This document shows, in pieces, positions 44,528 through 53,076 of a stretch of DNA of 64,000 bases (positions within the stretch are counted from its first letter, which is position 1; every line of letters starts with the position of its first letter). Under the pieces are notes generated by a model. That model made no database searches. It was given only the letters and a program-made list of their open reading frames with translations, and was not told the DNA's origin. Origin of the DNA: Mycetocola tolaasinivorans (GTDB lineage: Bacteria > Actinomycetota > Actinomycetes > Actinomycetales > Microbacteriaceae); contig NZ_RCUX01000003.1 of the NCBI RefSeq assembly GCF_003667565.1, forward strand, positions 62,001 to 126,000, given 5' to 3'. The translations under genes and the position numbers were made by a program.

Positions 44528-46207
44528 ATGCGTCCGCTTGACCCCCGCCTGCTGCGCTATGCCCGTTCAATCCGCGTCTTCCTCGCGGCTCAGACACTGA
44601 TTGGATTGGTCACGACCGCGTGTGTGATCGGCTTTGCCGCCGTTCTCACCCGGATCGTGACCGGGGCCCTGGATGGAGACTCGCTCTCTGTCCTCGGCCC
44701 GTGGCTCGGCGCGCTGGTGGGGGTCGCTGCGGTTCGCGCGCTCACCGTGTGGGCGAGCGAGACGCTCTCGATGCGCGCGGCCGGCCGGGTTAAGGCCGAG
44801 CTGCGCGGAAAGATCCTCGACGCCACGCGGAAGCTTGGTCCGAGCTGGCTGGCCCGTCGCGGGTCTATCAGCGTGGCCACGCTGTCCGGGCGCGGCATGG
44901 ACGCCCTGGACGACTACTTCGCCAAGTACCTCCCGCAGCTGATCCTGACCGCCCTGGTCACCCCGATCCTCGTGGTGGTCATCTGGTGGCAGGACTGGGT
45001 GTCGGGCATCGTCGTGGTGGTCACCCTGCCGCTCATTCCGTTCTTCATGGCGCTGGTGGGCTGGGCCACCCAGTCGATCCAGCGCAACCAGTGGGACACC
45101 CTGGGGAAGCTTTCGCGCGGCTTTGTTGACCTTCTCGGTGGCCTCGCCACCCTCAAGATTTTTGGTCGCCAGCACCGCCAGGCCGACCGCATGCGCACCA
45201 TTACCGCCGACTACCGTCGCGCCACCATGAAGGTGCTGCGCGTGACCTTCCTCTCCGGCTTTGTGCTGGAACTGGCGTCGAGCCTCGCCGTTGCGATCGT
45301 TGCGGTCGGGATCGGTCTGCGCCTGGTCGAGGGCAATATGGTCCTCTCCGTGGGACTCTTTGTACTGCTGCTGGCTCCGGAGGTATTCCTCCCGCTGCGC
45401 AACGTCGGCACCAACTTCCACGCCGCAGCCGAGGGTGTGACAGCCTCCGAGGACGCCTTCGAGATCCTCGATGCGGCTGCCGTGCTGCCGGAGGGTGCCG
45501 CTCGCGCGGTCTTGGCATCCGCCGACTCCGCGACGCCGGGCATCGCCTTCGTCGAGGTGCGCGCCCAGCACGAGGCGGACGCCCCGCTCGCGCACGCACC
45601 GTTGACCGCGACCGTTGCTCCCGGCACCCTGACCGTGCTTTCGGGCCCGAGCGGCGTGGGCAAGTCGAGCCTCGTGGGTGCACTGCTGGGATTCACCGAC
45701 TACGTCGGTGAGATCACCCGGGACGGCGCTTCTCTCCGTGGCGTACCCGCGGGGGAGCGCGACTGGCTCGCCTGGTCGCCGCAGCGCCCGGGCCTCACCG
45801 CCGGCACCATCGCCGAAAACGTGACCCTGGGCGATGACGTTCCCGATCCGGAGACCCTGGCCTGGGCCCTCGAAACCGCCGCCGCGACCGATCTCGACCC
45901 CGCCCGCGACCTGGGTGTGGCCGGTGCCGGTCTCTCCGGCGGCCAGGCACAGCGGGTGGGCATCGCCCGAGCCCTGTACCGGCAGCGCCGCCGAAACTGC
46001 GCGGTGCTCATCCTGGATGAGCCGAGCTCGGCCCTGGACCACGCCACCGAGGACGTACTCGTCCAGAACCTGCGCGCCCTGGCCGCGACGGGTGTGAGCG
46101 TCCTGGTGTTGAGCCACCGTCAGGCCTTCCTCTCCGGGGCCGACGCCCGCATCTCCCTGACACCCGTATCCGTGTCCGCCGCCGAGACGATCGAGGTCGA
46201 CGCATGA
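44528..46207 (+). CDS. cydD: CydD, half of the CydDC thiol/haem ABC exporter
   Basis: 559 residues: a six-helix ABC transporter domain (about 1-310) and an ATPase domain with Walker A GPSGVGKSS, signature LSGGQAQRVGIARALY and Walker B LILDEPSSALD. CydDC exports glutathione/cysteine (or, by newer views, acts on haem) and is required to assemble cytochrome bd. 13 bases after cydB; its stop overlaps the cydC start by 4 nt (ATGA), so the two halves are produced together. Confidence 0.95.
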   Translation: MRPLDPRLLRYARSIRVFLAAQTLIGLVTTACVIGFAAVLTRIVTGALDGDSLSVLGPWLGALVGVAAVRALTVWASETLSMRAAGRVKAELRGKILDATRKLGPSWLARRGSISVATLSGRGMDALDDYFAKYLPQLILTALVTPILVVVIWWQDWVSGIVVVVTLPLIPFFMALVGWATQSIQRNQWDTLGKLSRGFVDLLGGLATLKIFGRQHRQADRMRTITADYRRATMKVLRVTFLSGFVLELASSLAVAIVAVGIGLRLVEGNMVLSVGLFVLLLAPEVFLPLRNVGTNFHAAAEGVTASEDAFEILDAAAVLPEGAARAVLASADSATPGIAFVEVRAQHEADAPLAHAPLTATVAPGTLTVLSGPSGVGKSSLVGALLGFTDYVGEITRDGASLRGVPAGERDWLAWSPQRPGLTAGTIAENVTLGDDVPDPETLAWALETAAATDLDPARDLGVAGAGLSGGQAQRVGIARALYRQRRRNCAVLILDEPSSALDHATEDVLVQNLRALAATGVSVLVLSHRQAFLSGADARISLTPVSVSAAETIEVDA

Positions 46208-47931
46208 GCGACACCCTGAACCCCGCAGCCACCGCGACGACGTCGCCCACGCGCACCGCGGTGACCACCCGCGACGTGCTGCGGGCCGCCCGCCCGCGCG
46301 GAAAATACGCGACCGGTGGGCTCCTGGCCGCAATCGGATCGGCCCTCTCCACCGTGGCGCTGATGGCGTGCAGCGCGTACCTCATCACCCGGGCATCCGA
46401 GATGCCGCCGATCATGTACCTCAACATGGCGATCGTGGGCGTCCGCGCATTCGCCCTGGGCCGCGCATTCTTCCGCTACCTCGATCGCCTGTTCAGCCAT
46501 GAGGCGGCCTTCCGGCAGCTCGAAACCGTCCGGGTCGGGCTGCTTGAACGCCTGCTCCCGATCGCCCCGGCCGGGCTCGCCCGCTCGCGTCGAGGAAGCC
46601 TGCTCTCCACGCTGGTCTCCGATGTGGACGAGATGCAGAACCTCGGTCTCCGTGTCATTCAGCCACTGCTGACCGCGCTGGGCGTCTCGATCGTCGCCGT
46701 CGTGGGTGTCGCGTTCCTCTCGCCGGGGGCCGCGCTCGGCCTCGCCCTCGCGCTCATCCTGACCTTCGCGCTGAGTGCCTGGGCGATCAGCGTGGTTGCC
46801 GCCCGGGCCGAGCGCTCGCTCGCCCCGCAGCGCGCCACGCTGCTCGATGCCCTGGTGGATTACCTCGGCGCGCTCGACGTGCTCGTGGCCTACGGGGCTG
46901 AACCAGCGGCACGCGCCCGGGTCGATGCCGCGGATCGGGCCCTCACGAACTCCCTGGTCAAGCGCGCCAGCGGCACGGGTATCGCCGCGGCCGCCATCGC
47001 ACTCTTCACCGGTGTCGCGATTGCGATCGCGATGATCAGCGCTATTCCGGTGCTGCAGGAGGGTGGACTTTCGGGCCCGGGCCTCGCGGTTCTCGCACTC
47101 GTGCCCCTCGCCGTCTTTGAGGTGGTCGCGAACGTTCCGCTGGCCCTCGGTGCCTGGCGTCAGGTGCGCTCGAGCGCCGAGCGCATCGCGAACGCCACCG
47201 ACGCCGAGCGTGTGGCCGATGTGCCCGCCGAGGTGGGGCTGACCGAGCTGGTGCCGGTGGCCGATGCCGACCTGCTGACGCTCTCGAACGTGGCCATCCG
47301 CCACCCCGGTGCCACCGAACCCGCGCTCCGCATCGATGCCCTCAGCATCGGCGCGGGCGAGAGCCTGCTGATCGAGGGGCCGAGCGGTGCGGGAAAGACC
47401 ACCCTGGCCCACGCCCTGGTGCGCTTCATCGACTACAGCGGTTCGATTCGGCTGCAGGGGGTTGAGCTCAGCGATCTGCACCCCGATACCGTTCGTAACG
47501 AGATCGGGCTGTGTGAGCAGGTGCCCTACCTCTTTGACGAGGACATCCGCCAGAACCTCCTGTTTGCCCACGACACCGCCACCGATAGGGATCTCGAGGT
47601 GATCCTCGATCAGGTGGGCCTCGGCGACTGGATGCGCGAGCGCGGAGGCCTCTCGGCCCGGGTGGGGGAGCGCGGTGCGCTCGTCTCCGGCGGTCAGGCC
47701 CAGCGCCTCGCCCTTGCGCGAGCCCTGCTGCACGAGTTCCCCGTCATCGTGCTGGATGAGCCCACGGCGAGCGTGGAGGGAGACCTCGCGACCGCGCTGA
47801 TCGCCGACCTCGTCAACGCGGCACGCGCCCACGGACGCACGGTAATCCTGATCTCCCACGCCGATGTGGCCGGTGACCTGTTCGACCGCCGACTCCGGAT
47901 CGAGGCGGGTGCGCTGGTTTCGGCACGCTAG
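46204..47931 (+). CDS. cydC: CydC, second half of the CydDC ABC exporter
   Basis: 575 residues: a disordered 25-residue start, a six-helix transporter domain (AAIGSALSTVALMACSAYLITRASE is the typical CydC first helix) and an ATPase with Walker A GPSGAGKTT, signature VSGGQAQRLALARALL and Walker B IVLDEPTASVE. It forms a heterodimer with CydD. Last gene of cydABDC; the next gene, pabB, has its own promoter-like box 43 bases on. Confidence 0.95.
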   Translation: MSDTLNPAATATTSPTRTAVTTRDVLRAARPRGKYATGGLLAAIGSALSTVALMACSAYLITRASEMPPIMYLNMAIVGVRAFALGRAFFRYLDRLFSHEAAFRQLETVRVGLLERLLPIAPAGLARSRRGSLLSTLVSDVDEMQNLGLRVIQPLLTALGVSIVAVVGVAFLSPGAALGLALALILTFALSAWAISVVAARAERSLAPQRATLLDALVDYLGALDVLVAYGAEPAARARVDAADRALTNSLVKRASGTGIAAAAIALFTGVAIAIAMISAIPVLQEGGLSGPGLAVLALVPLAVFEVVANVPLALGAWRQVRSSAERIANATDAERVADVPAEVGLTELVPVADADLLTLSNVAIRHPGATEPALRIDALSIGAGESLLIEGPSGAGKTTLAHALVRFIDYSGSIRLQGVELSDLHPDTVRNEIGLCEQVPYLFDEDIRQNLLFAHDTATDRDLEVILDQVGLGDWMRERGGLSARVGERGALVSGGQAQRLALARALLHEFPVIVLDEPTASVEGDLATALIADLVNAARAHGRTVILISHADVAGDLFDRRLRIEAGALVSAR

Positions 47932-47962
47932 TGCCGGGTTCGGCGGCCCCGGCCGGGCTCGC

Positions 47963-47968
47963 TAAACT
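47963..47968 (+). promoter_or_regulatory. -10 box of a probable leaderless promoter for pabB
   Basis: TAAACT stands 6 bases before GTG 47975, with ACGAGG between, which is too close to serve as a ribosome binding site. Confidence 0.45.
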
Positions 47969-47974
47969 ACGAGG

Positions 47975-49414
47975 GTGAACCTGCGTTATCGAGCCCGCGT
48001 GCTGCCGGAGTGGCGCGACCCCGCACGCGTGGCCGAGGGCCTCCTCGCCGAGGAGCGGTTCGGATTCTGGCTGGACGCCGGTGCCGGCGCGACCAGCGGC
48101 CCTACCTACCTCGGAATCGCGAGTACGGTCGCGACGGCGCATCGCCCCACGAACTCCGTGCTGGTGCACGCCGGCGATGCGGTGGCACAGACCCTGACGC
48201 CCGACGCCAGCCTGCCCGACCTTCACGCGGTGCTGGAATCCGTGCTCGAGGGCGCGGCCGTAACGGCCGCGGACGTGCCCGGATTTGGTGGCGGATGGAT
48301 CGGATTCCTCGGATACGAGTATGGTGCAGAGCTGGTGGGGGCACCCGCGGCCGATTCCCGGCCCGCCGCGCTGCCGGATGCCGGCTGGATGCTGGCCGAT
48401 CGCCTGCTCGCATTTGATCACGCGGCGCGCACCGTCACGCTGATTGAGCGCGAAGACCTGGCGGAGGATCCGCGCTGGGCCAGCCCGGTTGAGCGCTCCG
48501 TGGGGAACCCGCTCCTCGCCGGGCTCGGCGAGGAGCCTGCCGCTGAGTTGCCTGCCGCTGAGTTGCCCACCGCCGAGTCGAGCACCGCCCACTGGCGGCA
48601 CAGCGCAGCCGAGTATCGCACCCTGGTGGAACGCTGCCGCACCCTCATCGCCGCGGGCGAGGCGTACCAGGTGTGCCTGACCAACGAGGTCACGGTCACC
48701 GGGGAGTTCGACTCGCTGGCGCTCTATCTTCGCCTGCGCGCGCTGAGCCCCACCGATCGCGGTGGCTACCTTCGATTCGGCGACTCAGCGCTGGTGTCCT
48801 CGAGCCCGGAGACCTTTCTCTCGGTGGACGATGCACGGGTCGTCACCACCCGTCCGGTGAAGGGTACGCGCCGCCGTGATGCCGACCCCGAGCGTGACGC
48901 CCTGCTGGCCGCCGAGGTGGTCGCGGATGAGAAGGAGCGCGCCGAGAACCTGATGATCGTGGACCTCATGCGCAACGACCTGGGCCGGGTGAGCGAACTC
49001 GGCTCGGTCACGGTCTCCGAACTGCACGTCGTGGAAACCTACGCCCAGGTGCACCAGCTGGTGTCCACCGTGCGGTCAGTGCTGCGCCCGGAGGTGGAGG
49101 TCGGTGACCTCCTGCGCGTCGCCTTCCCCGCGGGCTCGATGACCGGCGCACCGAAGCACCGCGCGATGCTGCACCTTGCCGCGCTGGAGCGCGGCCCGCG
49201 CGGTGCCTACGCGGGGGCGTTTGGTTATCGGGACGCGCGCGGCCCCCTCGAACTGTCGATGATTATCCGCAGCATTTTGGTGGAGCCGGGCGCTGCCCGA
49301 GTGGGTGCCGGGGGCGGGATCACCATCCTGTCGGACCCGGAGCGGGAGTATGCCGAATCGCTGTTGAAGGCCCGGGCGCTGCTGCGCGTGCTGGGCGTTG
49401 CCGAGCCCGCGTAG
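47975..49414 (+). CDS. pabB: Chorismate-utilising enzyme, aminodeoxychorismate synthase component I
   Basis: 479 residues. The C-terminal chorismate-binding domain (about 205-470) is complete: AAGEAYQVCLTNEVTV, SSSPETFLSV, TRPVKGTRRRDADPERD, LMIVDLMRNDLGRVSE, PAGSMTGAPKHRAM and AGGGITILSDPEREY. The KGT and GSMTGAPK segments are those of PabB and anthranilate synthase I. It lacks the glutamine amidotransferase half; none is next door, so it must pair in trans. PabB rather than TrpE is favoured by the N-terminal region (GGGWIGFLGYEYGAEL). Product: aminodeoxychorismate for folate. A 15-bp duplication lies in the linker. Confidence 0.88.
   Translation: MNLRYRARVLPEWRDPARVAEGLLAEERFGFWLDAGAGATSGPTYLGIASTVATAHRPTNSVLVHAGDAVAQTLTPDASLPDLHAVLESVLEGAAVTAADVPGFGGGWIGFLGYEYGAELVGAPAADSRPAALPDAGWMLADRLLAFDHAARTVTLIEREDLAEDPRWASPVERSVGNPLLAGLGEEPAAELPAAELPTAESSTAHWRHSAAEYRTLVERCRTLIAAGEAYQVCLTNEVTVTGEFDSLALYLRLRALSPTDRGGYLRFGDSALVSSSPETFLSVDDARVVTTRPVKGTRRRDADPERDALLAAEVVADEKERAENLMIVDLMRNDLGRVSELGSVTVSELHVVETYAQVHQLVSTVRSVLRPEVEVGDLLRVAFPAGSMTGAPKHRAMLHLAALERGPRGAYAGAFGYRDARGPLELSMIIRSILVEPGAARVGAGGGITILSDPEREYAESLLKARALLRVLGVAEPA
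48536..48580 (+). repeat. 15-bp in-frame tandem repeat in the pabB linker
   Basis: CCTGCCGCTGAGTTG at 48536-48550 is repeated exactly at 48551-48565, with a degenerate third copy at 48566-48580. It encodes PAAEL-PAAEL-PTAES between the two domains and looks like a recent slippage event. Confidence 0.85.
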
Positions 49415-49585
49415 CGCAGGTGCCCGCTCGGTTCGCGCCGAGCCCGGTGCGCGGCACCCGAGAGACCCCAAGACGCGGTAACCTAGACGGATACGTGTTC
49501 TCTGCCGAGAGCCGTGTGTCCTTCACGTGAGTGGCTACCGAGCATCGCCCCGGGCCGCCCGAAATCGCTTGAGAATGAGAGTTTT

Positions 49586-52096
49586 GTGAGCACCAACGAG
49601 CCCAACATCGACGAGAAGTACGACTTCTCCGCCATCCAGGACCGCTGGCTGGGGATCTGGGACAAGCTTGCGCCGTTTAACACGGCCGACGTTCCCGCTG
49701 ATGCACCGCGCAAGTACGTGCTGGACATGTTCCCGTACCCCTCGGGAGACCTTCACATGGGGCACGCCGAGGCCTTCGCGCTGGGCGACGTGCTCGCGCG
49801 CTACTGGCGCGGTCAGGGGTTCTCGGTGCTGCACCCCATCGGCTGGGACTCCTTCGGCCTGCCCGCGGAGAACGCTGCCATCAAGCGCGGTATCGACCCG
49901 CGCGAGTGGACCTACCAGAACATTGAGCAGCAGAAGACCTCCTTCCGCCGCTACGCGACTTCCTTCGACTGGAGCCGCGAGATTCACACGAGCGACCCCG
50001 AGTACTACCGCTGGAACCAGTGGCTGTTCCTCGAGATGTTCAACAAGGGCCTGGCCTACCGCAAGGACAGCCCGGTCAACTGGTGCCCCAACGACCAGAC
50101 CGTGCTCGCCAATGAGCAGGTTGTGGACGGCCGCTGTGAGCGCTGTGGCGCACTGGTCACCAAGAAGAAGCTGAACCAGTGGTACTTCAAGATCACCGAC
50201 TACGCGGACCGCCTGGTTGATGACCTGAGCCTCCTGGAGGAGGGCTGGCAGTCCAAGGTGCTGAGCATGCAGCGCAACTGGGTGGGCCGCTCGAACGGTG
50301 CCGACGTTACCTTCGAGATCGAGGGTCGTGCCGAGCCGATCACCGTGTACACCACGCGTCCGGACACCCTGTTCGGTGCCACCTTCATGGTGGTCGCGGC
50401 GGATGCCGACCTCGCCGCCGAGCTGGTGGCCGAGGCCGACGCCGAGACCCGAATGAAGTTCCAGGACTACCTGGAAGAGGTCAAGAAGGCCAACGACATC
50501 GAGCGCCAGGCCACCGACCGCGAGAAGACCGGTCTGTTCTCCGGCCGCTACGCGATCAACCCGGTTAACGGCGAGAAACTGCCGATCTGGATCTCCGACT
50601 ACGTGCTGGCCGACTACGGTCACGGCGCGATCATGGCCGTGCCCGCGCACGACCAGCGTGACCTCGACTTCGCGAAGGCCTTCGACCTGCCCGTGCGCAT
50701 CGTGGTCGAGACCGAGCCGGTTGACGGCGCGGATGCCGTGGTCGACCCGGCCGAGAGCGGCATCGCGCTGCCCGGCGCCGGCAAGATGATCAACTCGGGG
50801 AAGTTCGACGGCCTGACCAAGGCCGAGTCGATCCCCGCGATCATCGCCGACCTGGAGGAGCGCGGACTCGGTCACGCGTCCAAGAACTACCGCCTGCGCG
50901 ACTGGCTAATCTCGCGTCAGCGCTACTGGGGCACCCCGATCCCGATCATCCACTGTGGTGACTGCGGCGAGGTTCCCGTGCCCGCCTCCGAGCTGCCGGT
51001 GCGGCTGCCGGAGAGCGAGGGCCTCGACCTGCAGGCCAAGGGCGCGAGCCCGCTGGGTGCCGCCGAAGACTGGGTAAACGTGCCCTGCCCGACCTGTGGC
51101 AAGCCTGCCAAGCGCGACTCGGACACCATGGACACCTTCGTGGACTCCTCCTGGTACTTCCTGCGCTTCCTGTCCGCCAACTCGGATGAGGTGGCCTTCG
51201 ACGTCAACGAGGCGAAGAAGTGGGCACCGGTTGATCACTACGTGGGTGGTGTGGAGCACGCGATCCTGCACCTGCTCTACGCGCGCTTCATCACCAAGGT
51301 GCTGCACGACCTCGGCTACGTTGACTTCGTGGAGCCCTTCACCGCGCTGCTGAACCAGGGCATGGTGCTCATGGACGGCTCCAAGATGAGCAAGTCCAAG
51401 GGCAACCTGGTGGAGTTCGCCGGCGAGCTGGACGCCTACGGTGCCGACGCCCTGCGCGTGACCATGGCCTTCGCCAGCCCGCCCGAGGACGACATCGACT
51501 GGGCGGATGTCTCCCCGGCCGGTGCCGCCAAGTTCCTCGCCCGCGCCTGGCGCATCTCGAAGGACGTCACCACCCCGTCCGGCAGCATTGCCGATGACGG
51601 TGACCGTGCGCTGCGCCGCGAAACCCACCGTTTCCTGGCCGACGCCCCCGCGCTGATCGAGTCGTATAAGTTCAACGTGGTTGTCGCCCGCCTGATGGAG
51701 CTCACCAACGTGACCCGTCGCGCGATCGACTCGGGCCCCGGTGCCGGCGACCCCGCCGTACGCGAGGCCGCCGAGGTCCTGGCCACCGCCCTGAACATCT
51801 TCGCGCCGTTCGCGGCCGAGGACATGTGGTCCAACCTGGGCTTCCCTGCCCCGGTTGCACTGGTGCGCTGGAAGGATGCCGACCCGAGCCTGCTCGTGGC
51901 CGACTCCGTGACCGCGGTCTTCCAGGTCAACGGCAAGGTGCGCGACCGCGTGGACGTCGCACCGGACATCTCCGCCGCCGACCTCGAGGCCATCGCCCTC
52001 GCCTCCGACGGCGTCAAGCGCGCCATCGGTGAGGGCCAGATCGTCAAGGTCATCGTGCGCGAGCCCAAGCTCGTGAACATCGCGATCAAGGCGTAG
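49586..52096 (+). CDS. leuS: Leucyl-tRNA synthetase
   Basis: 836 residues, class I synthetase. The HIGH motif is in [10 protein letters not shown] (51-60), KMSKS at 600-604; the CP1 editing domain lies at about 220-420 ([29 protein letters not shown]), and two zinc-like CxxC pairs (CERCGA and CPTCGK) are present. It charges tRNA-Leu and proofreads. GTG 49586 is chosen because homology begins at [14 protein letters not shown]; an in-frame start at 49514 adds 24 unrelated residues. The 171 bases upstream hold no T-box or Leu-rich leader peptide; a TAACCT box near 49479 may be the -10. Confidence 0.98.
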   Translation: MSTNEPNIDEKYDFSAIQDRWLGIWDKLAPFNTADVPADAPRKYVLDMFPYPSGDLHMGHAEAFALGDVLARYWRGQGFSVLHPIGWDSFGLPAENAAIKRGIDPREWTYQNIEQQKTSFRRYATSFDWSREIHTSDPEYYRWNQWLFLEMFNKGLAYRKDSPVNWCPNDQTVLANEQVVDGRCERCGALVTKKKLNQWYFKITDYADRLVDDLSLLEEGWQSKVLSMQRNWVGRSNGADVTFEIEGRAEPITVYTTRPDTLFGATFMVVAADADLAAELVAEADAETRMKFQDYLEEVKKANDIERQATDREKTGLFSGRYAINPVNGEKLPIWISDYVLADYGHGAIMAVPAHDQRDLDFAKAFDLPVRIVVETEPVDGADAVVDPAESGIALPGAGKMINSGKFDGLTKAESIPAIIADLEERGLGHASKNYRLRDWLISRQRYWGTPIPIIHCGDCGEVPVPASELPVRLPESEGLDLQAKGASPLGAAEDWVNVPCPTCGKPAKRDSDTMDTFVDSSWYFLRFLSANSDEVAFDVNEAKKWAPVDHYVGGVEHAILHLLYARFITKVLHDLGYVDFVEPFTALLNQGMVLMDGSKMSKSKGNLVEFAGELDAYGADALRVTMAFASPPEDDIDWADVSPAGAAKFLARAWRISKDVTTPSGSIADDGDRALRRETHRFLADAPALIESYKFNVVVARLMELTNVTRRAIDSGPGAGDPAVREAAEVLATALNIFAPFAAEDMWSNLGFPAPVALVRWKDADPSLLVADSVTAVFQVNGKVRDRVDVAPDISAADLEAIALASDGVKRAIGEGQIVKVIVREPKLVNIAIKA

Positions 52097-52107
52097 TACT
52101 CGCTCAT

Positions 52108-52149
52108 CACAACGGGGCGGTCTTCCTGCGGGGAGGCCGCCCCGTTGTG
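52108..52149 (+). terminator. Terminator behind leuS
   Basis: CACAACGGGGCGG (52108-52120) pairs with CCGCCCCGTTGTG (52137-52149); the stem continues inward with G-T pairs to a TGCG loop. No T-run. Confidence 0.85.
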
Positions 52150-52239
52150 CACGCTCCACAACCCAATGAGCCTTCGTGCCTTTCCACAATCTCCCCGCCA
52201 TCCGAGCACTCCGCCCTCGCCCCGCCTAGCGTAGATCTC

Positions 52240-53076
52240 ATGACCGCTCCCTTCAATCCCCACCAAAATCCGCCCGACACCACGAGCTTCGGCACCGATC
52301 TGAAAACGGCCGAGGGCGTACCTCCCTCACGCGTCGGAGCTCTCCTCTTCCGCCTCCGAGAGCTCTGGTGGCGCCTTTCAGATACGCATCGCATTCTCCT
52401 CGCCATCGCGCTCGTCGTGGCACTGGCCAGCGGGGTATTCGTTCTTCGCTCACTCGACTCCGCTACGGCCGCGGCAGGAGACCCCGAGGTGGGTGCGCCG
52501 GTTCTGGAAGCGGAGTCAGAGTTACTGCGAGAGGGGCCAGGGTCGGAGACATCGACAGCGCCGTCTTCGGTGGTACCGAGCGGGGCCGAGCCCGAAGATG
52601 CGCTCATGGTGCACGTGGTTGGGGCGGTCTCGGCTCCGGGGCTTTATCGGATGGCCACTAACGCGCGTTTCGATGATGCCGTCAGGGTGGCGGGTGGCCC
52701 CCTTCCTGAGGCGAACATCGCCGCGGTCAATCTCGCTCGCAAGCTCGTTGACGGCGAGCAGCTGCGCGTACCCGCGATGGGGGAGCCCGTGGCTGGTCCC
52801 TCCGAAAACACCGGTGCGGCTGGAAACTCTGGTGCGGCTGGCGCGTTGGGGGGTGGCGATACGGCGGCCGGCGGCGCGGTACCTCAAAAGGTATCGCTGA
52901 ACAACGCCACCGCGGTGCAGCTCGAAACCCTTCCGCGGGTAGGCCCCGCGCTGGCGGCACGCATCATCGAGTGGCGTTCGGAGAACGGGCCGTTCCGAAG
53001 CGTTGCCGATCTCGGTCGAGTTTCCGGGTTTGGTCCAAAAATGATGGCCTCACTGCGCGAGAAAGTGAGTCTGTGA
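52240..53076 (+). CDS. comEA: ComEA-type DNA-binding competence protein
   Basis: 278 residues. One membrane helix (ILLAIALVVALASGVFVL) anchors the protein; outside it are a SLBB domain (HVVGAVSAPGLYRMATNARF to DGEQLRVP), a Gly/Ala-rich linker and a double helix-hairpin-helix (SLNNATAVQLETLPRVGPAL, FGPKMMASLREKVSL) that binds double-stranded DNA. It catches transforming DNA for the ComEC channel. TAGCGT at 52227-52232 stands 7 bases before ATG 52240, so the message is probably leaderless. Its stop overlaps comEC by 4 nt (GTGA). Confidence 0.94.
   Translation: MTAPFNPHQNPPDTTSFGTDLKTAEGVPPSRVGALLFRLRELWWRLSDTHRILLAIALVVALASGVFVLRSLDSATAAAGDPEVGAPVLEAESELLREGPGSETSTAPSSVVPSGAEPEDALMVHVVGAVSAPGLYRMATNARFDDAVRVAGGPLPEANIAAVNLARKLVDGEQLRVPAMGEPVAGPSENTGAAGNSGAAGALGGGDTAAGGAVPQKVSLNNATAVQLETLPRVGPALAARIIEWRSENGPFRSVADLGRVSGFGPKMMASLREKVSL

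Noticed and set aside
46120-47859. 579-codon antisense frame opposite cydC
   Set aside because: Shadow of an intact gene with all ABC motifs; no ribosome binding site and shadow-like composition.
49415-49585. T-box or leader-peptide attenuator for leuS
   Set aside because: No T-box core sequence and no run of Leu codons; the short frame near 49489 encodes mixed residues.
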